Below the pieces are notes generated by a model, which saw nothing but the letters and a program-made list of their open reading frames with translations, had not been told where the DNA came from and did no database searches. A stretch of 10,321 nucleotides of DNA from an uncultured Clostridia bacterium. GTDB taxonomy: Bacteria > Bacillota > Clostridia > Oscillospirales > Ruminococcaceae. The position numbers and the translations under genes were made by a program. The DNA is taken from positions 1 to 10,321 of the forward strand of contig CAMHBE010000046.1 of the NCBI GenBank assembly GCA_946183095.1. Direction: 5' to 3'. This document shows positions 1 to 5,671 of the stretch, one piece after another; position 1 is the stretch's first letter; each line of letters opens with the position of its first letter.

Positions 1-1586
1 TGATCTTCCATCTGGCCCACTACACCGACGCGGAGACGGAGGAGAAGCTCTGCGCCGCAATGGCAAAGGTACTCGGTCTGGAGCGTGTCGGTGCGCGTGA
101 TGATTTCTATGAACTGGGCGGCGATTCCCTCGGTTCGATACAGGTGATAGCCGAGAGCGGGCTTGCGGGACTGAACGCGTCGGAGATATTCCGCGGACGC
201 ACGCCGCAGAAGATAGCAAAACTGTACGGCGCGCTCCATTCAGGTGACGGCGGCGAATCTCCGGAGATAAGGAACGCCCGCGCCATGAAAAAGCCTCATC
301 CCCTCACCACCGAACAGCTCTACATGGTCGATTATCAGCTGTACACCCCTGAATCCACGATGTACAACCTGTTCACCATGTTCAGATTTGACAAAAAGGA
401 GATGTCTCCCGGAAAGGTCGCGGCGGCGATGCAGGCGGCGATACTCGGACATCCCGCCCTGCTCACGACGCTCGAATTCAACGATGACGGCGATATAGTA
501 CAGAGATACACGCCCGAAAAGATGAAGAGCATCACGGTGGAGCAGATGCACGACTGGGAGCTCGACACCGTAAAGGATACCCTCGTGCAGCCGTTCAGGA
601 TAATCGGAGAACTCCTGCACAGATGCAGAGTGTTCGAGACGGAGACCGCCGGGTATGTGTTCTTCGACGTGCATCATACGGTGTTCGACGGCACATCGTT
701 CAGAGTGTTCATGGGGAATGTGATGCGCGCAATGACCGGCGCGGCGCTCGTTCCCGACAACTACTACCTGATGCTCGAAGAACGTGAGTCCGCGAAACTG
801 AGCGCGTTCTACGAAGAGAGCAGAAAGTATTTCGAGGAAAGATACGGAAATACCCGGTGGAGCACCTACCCCGCCCCCGACCGCGATTCGCGCGAGAACG
901 AAATGGGCGAGCTCACCGTCGGTCTCGGCATTGACAGCGCCGGACTTGCGGCAGTGACGGAAAGACTTAACATAACGCGCAATGAGTTTTTCATCACCGC
1001 CGCGGGACTCAGCATCTCCATATACAACAAGACCGACGATATCAGGATATCGTGGATATATAATGGACGCGACGATATGCAGATGATGAACACGGTCGGA
1101 CTGCTGTTCCGCGATCTGCCGGCAGCGTTCAGGTTCAGAGATGACAAGACGGCGGGTGAGATCTTTGAGGATGTGCATGAACAGGTGCGCGGCGGCATAG
1201 AACACAGCTGCTATCCTTATGTCGATACTATATCGCAGGTCGGGGATATCGAATCCGCCTATGTGCTGTATCAGCAGGATATGCGCGACTTGACGGAGCT
1301 TACCTCCCTCGGCATAGAGACTGTGGATATCCGCCAGAACCAGGCTGCGTCGCAGACTATCCTCGATATGGAGATACTCGACGGAGCCGATGGGCTCAGA
1401 CTGATGATAGATTACGCCGCGAGCAGATATAACGACGACAGCATACGCGCGTTCGGCGAGCTCTTCGTGCATACCGCAAAGGCGCTGATGCAGTGCGATG
1501 AAGGCACAACGACGGGCGAACTGAAAGAACGGATAGCGTCATCGACCGGCAGCGGCGTCAATACGGCGTTCGCAAGAAAGAAGTAG
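1..1586 (+). CDS. Nonribosomal peptide synthetase, C-terminal part (carrier + terminal condensation domain), 5' partial
   Basis: The frame is open to the left edge (first full codon at base 3), and the residues before the internal ATG at 60 (IFHLAHYTDAETEEKL) read straight into a carrier domain, so that ATG is internal and the gene starts outside the window. Numbering from that Met, the carrier domain is residues 1-60 with the phosphopantetheine site GGDSL (Ser23). A complete condensation domain spans about 78-490: C1-like LTTEQLYM at 82, C2-like HPALLTTL at 131, the catalytic motif HHTVFDG at 205-211 (both His and the Asp-Gly present), C5-like VGLLFRDLP near 346 and C6-like HSCYPYVD at 382. 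I see no C7 motif. Condensation domains join aminoacyl or acyl groups held on carrier domains in the cytosol. Here nothing follows it: no further carrier, thioesterase or reductase domain. It may load from a partner protein or act in release. Family assignment is firm; product unknown. Confidence 0.9.
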   Translation, partial: IFHLAHYTDAETEEKLCAAMAKVLGLERVGARDDFYELGGDSLGSIQVIAESGLAGLNASEIFRGRTPQKIAKLYGALHSGDGGESPEIRNARAMKKPHPLTTEQLYMVDYQLYTPESTMYNLFTMFRFDKKEMSPGKVAAAMQAAILGHPALLTTLEFNDDGDIVQRYTPEKMKSITVEQMHDWELDTVKDTLVQPFRIIGELLHRCRVFETETAGYVFFDVHHTVFDGTSFRVFMGNVMRAMTGAALVPDNYYLMLEERESAKLSAFYEESRKYFEERYGNTRWSTYPAPDRDSRENEMGELTVGLGIDSAGLAAVTERLNITRNEFFITAAGLSISIYNKTDDIRISWIYNGRDDMQMMNTVGLLFRDLPAAFRFRDDKTAGEIFEDVHEQVRGGIEHSCYPYVDTISQVGDIESAYVLYQQDMRDLTELTSLGIETVDIRQNQAASQTILDMEILDGADGLRLMIDYAASRYNDDSIRAFGELFVHTAKALMQCDEGTTTGELKERIASSTGSGVNTAFARKK

Positions 1587-1598
1587 GGGGATGTTAAG

Positions 1599-3626
1599 AT
1601 GATCTGTAATAACTGCGGCAGACCGCTGCCGAACGGTTCGACATACTGCCCTTACTGCGGCGCGAAACACAATATCTCCGGGCTGTGTCCGAGATGCGGG
1701 TCAAAGCTCCCCGAAGATGCCGCGTTCTGCATCAGATGCGGAACGAACGTTTCCGAAGGCATCAGCGAGGTAGAGAATGCCATAATACATTCCGGAAGTT
1801 CCCGCGAGCCTTTTTACAGGAAGTGGACAGCGGAGCACAGGCAGCTTGCCGAGACAAAACGCATAACATGGATAAGCGAATTCAAGGAAGGATACGCCGT
1901 CGCTATAGATGACAACGCTCCCGGCAGAGAACTGCGCCCGTTTCTTGTAAGGGGAGAGAACATCGCCGAAACGGTATGTTATATGAGCTGGGCAGGCGCG
2001 AATGTCGCAAACGGTGTTATTGAAGCCGACGGCGACTGCTTCCGCAACGGCACGCGCTTCATCAGCTTCATCCTTTTCCGCAGCAGCAGTATGATATCGC
2101 AGGATGAGTATAAGCGCATCCTCCGCGCGTTCACCGGACTTACCACGCCGCTCTCGACATCCGGCATCGCACTGCTGCTGGCACGCGACGGCAGGCTGCT
2201 GTTTGCGTCGCAGTATCAGGAGAACGTGACCGGTATCGCGGATATTTTCCCGATACGCATGATCGGCTCGAAATACTGTCTCTACACTTCTCCGGAAGAA
2301 TACAATAAAATGACGAACCGCGAGCGCTACACCGCGACTTCCGAAGTTTTAAAAACAGCGTCGCAGAACATGATAGACTGCGACACGGGGGCTTCCGCCG
2401 CAAACGGTATCTTCGTTCCGAAATACGACGGCGACCCGAGCGGCAGCTTTGTGGAATATTTCAACTATGACGGCAAGGTAGCCGAGGTGATGCGCAGCCG
2501 CTCCGAGAAAGATAAGCGCAGGGGCGTGTTCAACCGCCGAACAGGTAATTTCTATCGCCCCGGAGATCCGGTAAGATACAAGGCGGTGCGTATCGAGGAC
2601 AACTCGGAGAATGAAAGATTCCTCCTGCTGAAAATGTCGGATATCCGCAGTGAACAGGGGCTTCGCGGCATGACGGAGACAGGCGCTGTGGATGTGATAG
2701 ATGAAAACGACAGCGTCGTTCTGAATATCGGACGCTGCGACCTGCAAAATACCCCGCAGATAACAGGTGCCGGCAGCAGGATATTTATTGCGGTCCGCTC
2801 TCCGGAAGTTCCCGATGCCGACGGAAAGCCGAGCTGCGCCAATAACTGCACTGTGATATACGGCTTTGACAAGGACGAGAACGGCTGCTGCCGCGAGACC
2901 GTAAAGCGCAGCATCACAGCGGGTGCGGATTTTGCAGACGGTATCGTGCATCTTCACACCGCCGATAATAAGACGGAGACCCTCAGCGGCGCGTTCACGG
3001 TCGGCGGGAAAACGTATATCCTGCTGCTCAAGGAGCGTGAGGAAGCCGCCGAGGAATTTGAAAAATGCCTGCTCGTTGACCATGACCTGAACAAAGTCGC
3101 TTCGTTCAATTACCGTCAGCATTACGGCAGCCAGACGCCCTACGGGGTACATATCTTCGGCGATACGGTCTATTCGCTGAGCAGCGAGGTCAGTGAGCCG
3201 GGAAATATCGTGGCGGTGATGAAGGACATCGGCACCGGTGAAGCCATATTCCGTGCGGATCCCACACAGCTCATATCCAACGCCAGCGCGGAGTTCGGCA
3301 GCAGCCGCATTCGCCCGAGATACGAATTCGGCAGCTACAGGGCAGGCGGCAATATCTGCTTCCTTGTCGGCAAGCAGAACCGCGGGCTCGGCATCATGGA
3401 TTTCCACGGCAGAAAGCTGATACCCATTGCGAGGGAGCACTACTTTATCGTATCATCGGCGGCGCTGGGTATGATAGGTGAGGGAACGAAATATACGAGA
3501 CTTCCCGCCGACACCTTCCTCGTTGTGCTCGACAGCTTCGACAGCGACAGCTACAGAGTATGCGGAGCGAACGGAGACATCATTTTCGAGGGGAACATGG
3601 CAAAGCTGCTCGAAAAATTCTCCTGA
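1599..3626 (+). CDS. Double zinc-ribbon protein of unknown function, 675 aa
   Basis: The start ATG follows a TAGGGGG ribosome binding site (8-nt spacing) that overlaps the stop of the synthetase gene. The 12-bp gap implies one operon. Two zinc ribbons stand at the N-terminus: Cys3/Cys6 with Cys17/Cys20, then Cys30/Cys33 with Cys44/Cys47. The remaining 620 residues have no signal peptide or membrane segment and read as mainly short beta strands. Phrases such as FNYDGKVAEV and MDFHGRKLIPI resemble WG or beta-propeller repeats, but no clear period is visible. I do not recognise the family of the large part. Zinc-ribbon headers of this type are common on cytosolic Firmicute proteins and often mediate protein contacts. 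Because it sits directly after the synthetase it could assist that enzyme, but this is inference from position only. An alternative is an unrelated housekeeping or stress protein that merely shares the transcript. Confidence 0.85.
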   Translation: MICNNCGRPLPNGSTYCPYCGAKHNISGLCPRCGSKLPEDAAFCIRCGTNVSEGISEVENAIIHSGSSREPFYRKWTAEHRQLAETKRITWISEFKEGYAVAIDDNAPGRELRPFLVRGENIAETVCYMSWAGANVANGVIEADGDCFRNGTRFISFILFRSSSMISQDEYKRILRAFTGLTTPLSTSGIALLLARDGRLLFASQYQENVTGIADIFPIRMIGSKYCLYTSPEEYNKMTNRERYTATSEVLKTASQNMIDCDTGASAANGIFVPKYDGDPSGSFVEYFNYDGKVAEVMRSRSEKDKRRGVFNRRTGNFYRPGDPVRYKAVRIEDNSENERFLLLKMSDIRSEQGLRGMTETGAVDVIDENDSVVLNIGRCDLQNTPQITGAGSRIFIAVRSPEVPDADGKPSCANNCTVIYGFDKDENGCCRETVKRSITAGADFADGIVHLHTADNKTETLSGAFTVGGKTYILLLKEREEAAEEFEKCLLVDHDLNKVASFNYRQHYGSQTPYGVHIFGDTVYSLSSEVSEPGNIVAVMKDIGTGEAIFRADPTQLISNASAEFGSSRIRPRYEFGSYRAGGNICFLVGKQNRGLGIMDFHGRKLIPIAREHYFIVSSAALGMIGEGTKYTRLPADTFLVVLDSFDSDSYRVCGANGDIIFEGNMAKLLEKFS

Positions 3627-3647
3627 ATTCTGAATATATACCGATTC

Positions 3648-3678
3648 GCACCTCCTCTGCCTCGGGCGGGGGAGGTGC
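3648..3678 (+). terminator. GC-rich hairpin between convergent genes, probable terminator with weak T tract
   Basis: Bases 3648-3661 pair with 3665-3678: GCACCTCC with GGAGGTGC outside, then TCTGCC with GGCGGG (two T-G wobbles) inside, leaving a three-base TCG loop. The 14-bp stem lies 21 bp after the stop of the zinc-ribbon gene and 8 bp before the stop codon of the convergent response regulator gene. The downstream tract (AATGTTTCTC) is only weakly T-rich, and none is seen on the - strand. Termination of the + strand operon is the likeliest role, with efficiency uncertain. Confidence 0.6.
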
Positions 3679-3686
3679 AATGTTTC

Positions 3687-4274
3687 TCACATCGTATCCG
3701 CGTTCTTTCCGAGTATCTGCAATATCTTCATATACGTCGGGATATCCGGCGAACGCTCGGCGTGTTCCCAGCGGTAAACCGTGCGGATATCGACTTTGAG
3801 CGCGTCCGCAAGCTCCTGACGTGTCATTCCGTATTCCTCGCGCCATTTCTGTATCTTCCCGCCGATGACCGCCTGACCCGCGTACTCGTTTTCTATCATC
3901 TCGTCCGTAAGGTTGGATATGGGGTGGCGCAGGTGCGCGAGCGCGTCTCTCAGCATATCGGCAGTAACGGGCTTTTCAAGGAATGCGCTCGGATAGGTGC
4001 GGAATGCCTGAAAAGCGTATCTCGTATATCTCGTTATATAGATGATGTTGGTCATGGGCGCTTTTTCCGTTATTTTTTCCGCAAGATGTATGCAGTTCCT
4101 GCCGTTCATTTTCACATCCATGAAGACGATGTCTGACCTTTGCTCTTCAAAAAGCGGCAGTATCTTCTCCGGGTCGTTCGTACCGGTCATCACGGCTCCG
4201 GGAAGAAGTTCCGCGAGCATTTCTTTGAGTTCCTCGACTGCGGACTGCGCGTCATCGGCTATGAGTATCTTCAT
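3687..4274 (-). CDS. Response regulator, receiver domain fused to XRE-type helix-turn-helix, 195 aa
   Basis: Start ATG is preceded by GGAGG (4283-4287 on the + strand) at 8-nt spacing. Residues 1-115 form a receiver domain: acidic pair Asp7/Asp8, phosphoacceptor Asp53 in VFMDVKMNG, Thr81 in YITRYTRYAF, and Lys101 in FLEKP. This phrasing is like receivers of LytTR regulators. Instead of a LytTR domain, residues about 139-188 form an XRE/Cro-type helix-turn-helix (MTRQELADALKVDIRTVYRWE, in two parts: recognition helix VDIRTVYRWE, then R-x-P). The protein should be a cytosolic phosphorylation-controlled DNA binder. No sensor kinase gene lies in the window, so it is an orphan here. It diverges from the ECF sigma gene across about 200 bp carrying two inverted repeats, which are natural candidates for its binding sites. 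Receiver and XRE calls are firm; targets are inferred. Confidence 0.9.
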   Translation of the reverse strand: MKILIADDAQSAVEELKEMLAELLPGAVMTGTNDPEKILPLFEEQRSDIVFMDVKMNGRNCIHLAEKITEKAPMTNIIYITRYTRYAFQAFRTYPSAFLEKPVTADMLRDALAHLRHPISNLTDEMIENEYAGQAVIGGKIQKWREEYGMTRQELADALKVDIRTVYRWEHAERSPDIPTYMKILQILGKNADTM

Positions 4275-4320
4275 TTTGTTTGCCTCCGGGGGTGATCGTT
4301 TCGTGAAACAGCCTGTTATC

Positions 4321-4348
4321 AGCGCAATATTCGGAGAAATATTGTGCT
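4321..4348. repeat. Imperfect 11-bp inverted repeat, candidate operator
   Basis: AGCGCAATATT (4321-4331) is matched by AATATTGTGCT (4338-4348) across a 6-base spacer; the only mismatch is a G/T that would be a wobble in RNA. It lies upstream of the response regulator gene where the - strand -10 region is expected. Its centre is about 41.5 bp, near four helical turns, from the centre of the perfect dyad at 4361-4391. It could be a second operator or a 5' leader stem. Confidence 0.5.
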
Positions 4349-4368
4349 TATTGACGATTTTTTGTCAT
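4341..4368 (-). promoter_or_regulatory. Possible weak sigma-A promoter of the response regulator gene
   Basis: Reading the - strand, ATGACA (4368 down to 4363) is followed after 16 bp by CACAAT (4346 down to 4341), a 4-of-6 match to TATAAT. It would start transcription about 60 bp upstream of the regulator ATG. The -35 lies in the left arm of the perfect dyad and the -10 in the second dyad. The match is weak; position is the main support. Confidence 0.35.
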
Positions 4369-4391
4369 TGACCAAAACGGTCAATGACAAA
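4361..4391. promoter_or_regulatory. Perfect 13-bp dyad, candidate operator of the divergent regulator and sigma genes
   Basis: TTTGTCATTGACC (4361-4373) and GGTCAATGACAAA (4379-4391) are exact reverse complements around AAAAC. There is no T tract after it on either strand (T bases precede it on the + strand), so it is not a terminator. The right arm contains ATGACA, the -35 box of the + strand promoter. By symmetry the left arm offers ATGACA on the - strand. A bound protein would therefore cover -35 elements in both directions. The adjacent XRE-domain response regulator is the obvious candidate ligand, which is an inference. Confidence 0.7.
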
Positions 4392-4412
4392 GCTATGCGA
4401 TTATTATATAAT
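4384..4412 (+). promoter_or_regulatory. Sigma-A-type promoter of the ECF sigma gene
   Basis: ATGACA (4384-4389, 5 of 6 to TTGACA), a 17-bp spacer and a perfect TATAAT (4407-4412). The start of transcription would be near 4419, about 60 bases before the GTG start of the sigma gene. The -35 box is inside the right arm of the perfect dyad, so binding there should repress or modulate it. There is no copy of the TGCAACGCG promoter here, so the sigma gene does not appear to be directly autoregulated by that element. Confidence 0.7.
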
Positions 4413-4478
4413 ATATGCGGTCTGATTGTCAAGGCTTCACATAAATTTCCGATACGATAAAGAGCAAAGGGTGAGTGT

Positions 4479-5039
4479 GTGGAAGACGAAGAAATCGTAG
4501 AGCTTTTCCTGAAACGTGAAGAATCTGCGCTCGCAGAGACTGCCGACAAATATGGAAGAAGACTGGCTTCCCTTGCAAAACACATAACGCAGGATGAATT
4601 TACGGCAGACGAATGTGTGAACGATACATATCTGGAAGCGTGGAACAGCATCCCTCCGAATGAGCCGCGCAATTATTTATATCCGTTCCTCGCGCGCATA
4701 ACCCGTCATATATCCCTCAACAGATGCGAAAAGACACACGCACTGAAACGAAGCGGACAGTATGTGGACCTCGGAGATGAACTCGATGAGTGCTTTGCGG
4801 CTCCCGACAGCACGGAGAGCGTCGTGGACGATATGGTGCTGAAAGAGTCGCTGAACAGGTTTCTCGCCGGGCTGGATGAGGAACGACGCAATATATTCCT
4901 GAGAAGGTACTGGTTTTTTGATGAGATATCCGAGATAGCAGAGCGCACCGGCTACTCCGAGAGCAAGATAAAGTCTATGCTCATGCGTCTTCGCGGAAAG
5001 CTTCGCGAGCATCTTGAAAATGAAGGTATCGGAGTTTAG
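4479..5039 (+). CDS. RNA polymerase ECF-type sigma-70 family factor, 186 aa
   Basis: The start is GTG with an AAAGGG ribosome binding site 7 bases upstream; nearby GTGs at 4471 and 4475 are out of frame. Region 2 covers about residues 25-95, with the characteristic DECVNDTYLEAWNSIPP at 44-60. Region 4 covers about 128-182 (LDEERRNIFLRRYW, then a helix-turn-helix ending KIKSMLMRLRGKLREHL). Regions 1 and 3 are absent, as in ECF factors, and the length is typical. The N-terminal and region 4 phrasing matches the large Clostridial ECF group that is normally followed by a membrane protein beginning M-x-x-K-x-L-x-x-M-x-x-I-D-x-E-x-I-E-x-A, exactly as seen here. It directs RNA polymerase to a small regulon; two matched candidate promoters occur just downstream. 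Its signal is unknown. Confidence 0.93.
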   Translation: MEDEEIVELFLKREESALAETADKYGRRLASLAKHITQDEFTADECVNDTYLEAWNSIPPNEPRNYLYPFLARITRHISLNRCEKTHALKRSGQYVDLGDELDECFAAPDSTESVVDDMVLKESLNRFLAGLDEERRNIFLRRYWFFDEISEIAERTGYSESKIKSMLMRLRGKLREHLENEGIGV

Positions 5040-5064
5040 CCGCAATATATATAATAGTGTGTAA

Positions 5065-5076
5065 GGACAATGACAA
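5065..5076 (+). promoter_or_regulatory. Isolated half-site resembling the dyad arm at 4379-4391
   Basis: GGACAATGACAA matches the dyad arm GGTCAATGACAA in 11 of 12 positions. It lies in the gap after the sigma gene, about 110 bp upstream of the first TGCAACGCG promoter. No second arm is visible. It may be a single-arm binding site of the same regulator, or chance in AT-rich DNA. Confidence 0.3.
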
Positions 5077-5162
5077 TAAAAAAGATCGCTGGTTGCAGCT
5101 TATGCCGGAGGCGGGGAAACATAAACAATATTTTTCTTGAGTTGCAGACAGTGAGAAAAAAT

Positions 5163-5214
5163 AAAAAAATTTTTTCGGAAAATGCAACGCGTCCGGTAAA
5201 TAATCTGCTTATAT
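5163..5214 (+). promoter_or_regulatory. ECF-type promoter, copy 1, with A/T tract upstream (drives the 103-aa membrane protein)
   Basis: TGCAACGCG (5183-5191), 13 bp, then CTGCTTATAT (5205-5214). An A7T6 tract (5163-5175) lies 7 bp upstream of the -35 and could act as an UP element. Predicted transcript start is near 5220, about 27 bases before the TTG start. The same two blocks at the same spacing recur at 5576-5607, and TGCAAC is a typical ECF -35 shape; the -10 differs from the common CGTC form. Assignment to the adjacent sigma factor is inference. Confidence 0.75.
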
Positions 5215-5246
5215 TGGTGAAGGCACTTGAACAGGGGGGATGAAAT

Positions 5247-5558
5247 TTGAACGGAAAATATCTTCTCGAAAAAATGGAACTCATAGATCCCGAATTCATC
5301 GAGGCGGCAGATAAGAAGCCGAGAAAGAAACCGATAAAGTGGCAGTACTGGACTGCGCTTGCGGCGTGTCTTGCCGTAGCGGTGGCATCGGGCGTGATGT
5401 CGGCAGTCACATCGGTCGGCGATACGCAGGTCGTTGCAAGTCCCGGAGATACGGCAAGCATTTTTTCGGGAGGCGGCGTTTTCCTGATACTGATGATAGC
5501 TTCGCTGCTCGCTTCACTTGCGATAGCGGCATTGCTGATAAAAGACAGGAAAAATTAA
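5247..5558 (+). CDS. Small two-TM membrane protein, probable reduced anti-sigma factor, 103 aa
   Basis: The best start is TTG at 5247, with AGGGGGG (5233-5239) 7 bases upstream; the ATG at 5240 is in another frame that closes quickly. The N-terminal segment (KYLLEKMELIDPEFIEAAD, residues 4-22) is the cytosolic motif of membrane proteins paired with this ECF sigma group in Clostridia and would hold the sigma factor. A basic stretch (KKPRKKPIK) precedes TM1 (about 35-55). A roughly 20-residue loop (56-76) leads to TM2 (about 77-98), and the protein ends KDRKN. Both termini should be in the cytosol. Paired proteins I know of usually have one TM and a much longer outer domain; here the outer part is nearly absent. 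It lies 207 bp after the sigma gene, under its own ECF-type promoter. The coding call is good; the anti-sigma role is inferred and could also be a sigma-controlled membrane protein. Confidence 0.8.
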   Translation: MNGKYLLEKMELIDPEFIEAADKKPRKKPIKWQYWTALAACLAVAVASGVMSAVTSVGDTQVVASPGDTASIFSGGGVFLILMIASLLASLAIAALLIKDRKN

Positions 5559-5607
5559 AAAATTTTTCAAAAAAGTGCAACGCGCCCCTAAGAAAATCTG
5601 CTTATAT
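5557..5607 (+). promoter_or_regulatory. ECF-type promoter, copy 2, with A/T tract upstream (drives the surface protein)
   Basis: TGCAACGCG (5576-5584), 13 bp, then CTGCTTATAT (5598-5607), identical blocks and spacing to the copy at 5183-5214. The three bases before CTGC (AAT) are also shared. An A6T5 tract (5557-5567) lies 8 bp upstream of the -35 and overlaps the stop codon of the preceding gene. The predicted transcript start is near 5613, about 58 bases before the ATG of the surface protein. Confidence 0.78.
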
Positions 5608-5620
5608 GATTGAAAGGGTA

Positions 5621-5639
5621 AGTGAGCAGGACGCTCACT
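5621..5639 (+). promoter_or_regulatory. 5' UTR stem-loop of the surface protein mRNA
   Basis: AGTGAGC (5621-5627) and GCTCACT (5633-5639) form a perfect 7-bp stem around AGGAC. It would sit within about 10 bases of the predicted 5' end of the mRNA and well upstream of the ribosome binding site (AAAGG, 5658-5662). Such a 5' stem commonly protects mRNA from decay; that role is inferred. Confidence 0.45.
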
Positions 5640-5671
5640 AAGAAAATACAGCCAAAGAAAGGAACATTATC

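Noticed and set aside
240..1472. Long open frame on the - strand opposite the synthetase gene
   Set aside because: It is a codon-bias shadow: no ribosome binding site, no family motif, His/Arg-rich composition, and the + strand frame has clear carrier and condensation motifs.
2349..3440. Long open frame on the - strand opposite the zinc-ribbon gene
   Set aside because: No promoter, binding site or recognisable domain; the + strand gene is coupled to its neighbour and starts with intact zinc ribbons.
4361..4391. Perfect dyad read as an intrinsic terminator
   Set aside because: T bases lie before, not after, the hairpin on the + strand, and the - strand continues into A bases; it also overlaps a -35 box.
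5070..5243. Possible 57-codon gene between the sigma gene and the membrane protein gene
   Set aside because: Its only AAGGA-like site is 2-3 bases from the ATG, the product has no recognisable feature, and it would run through the whole ECF-type promoter.
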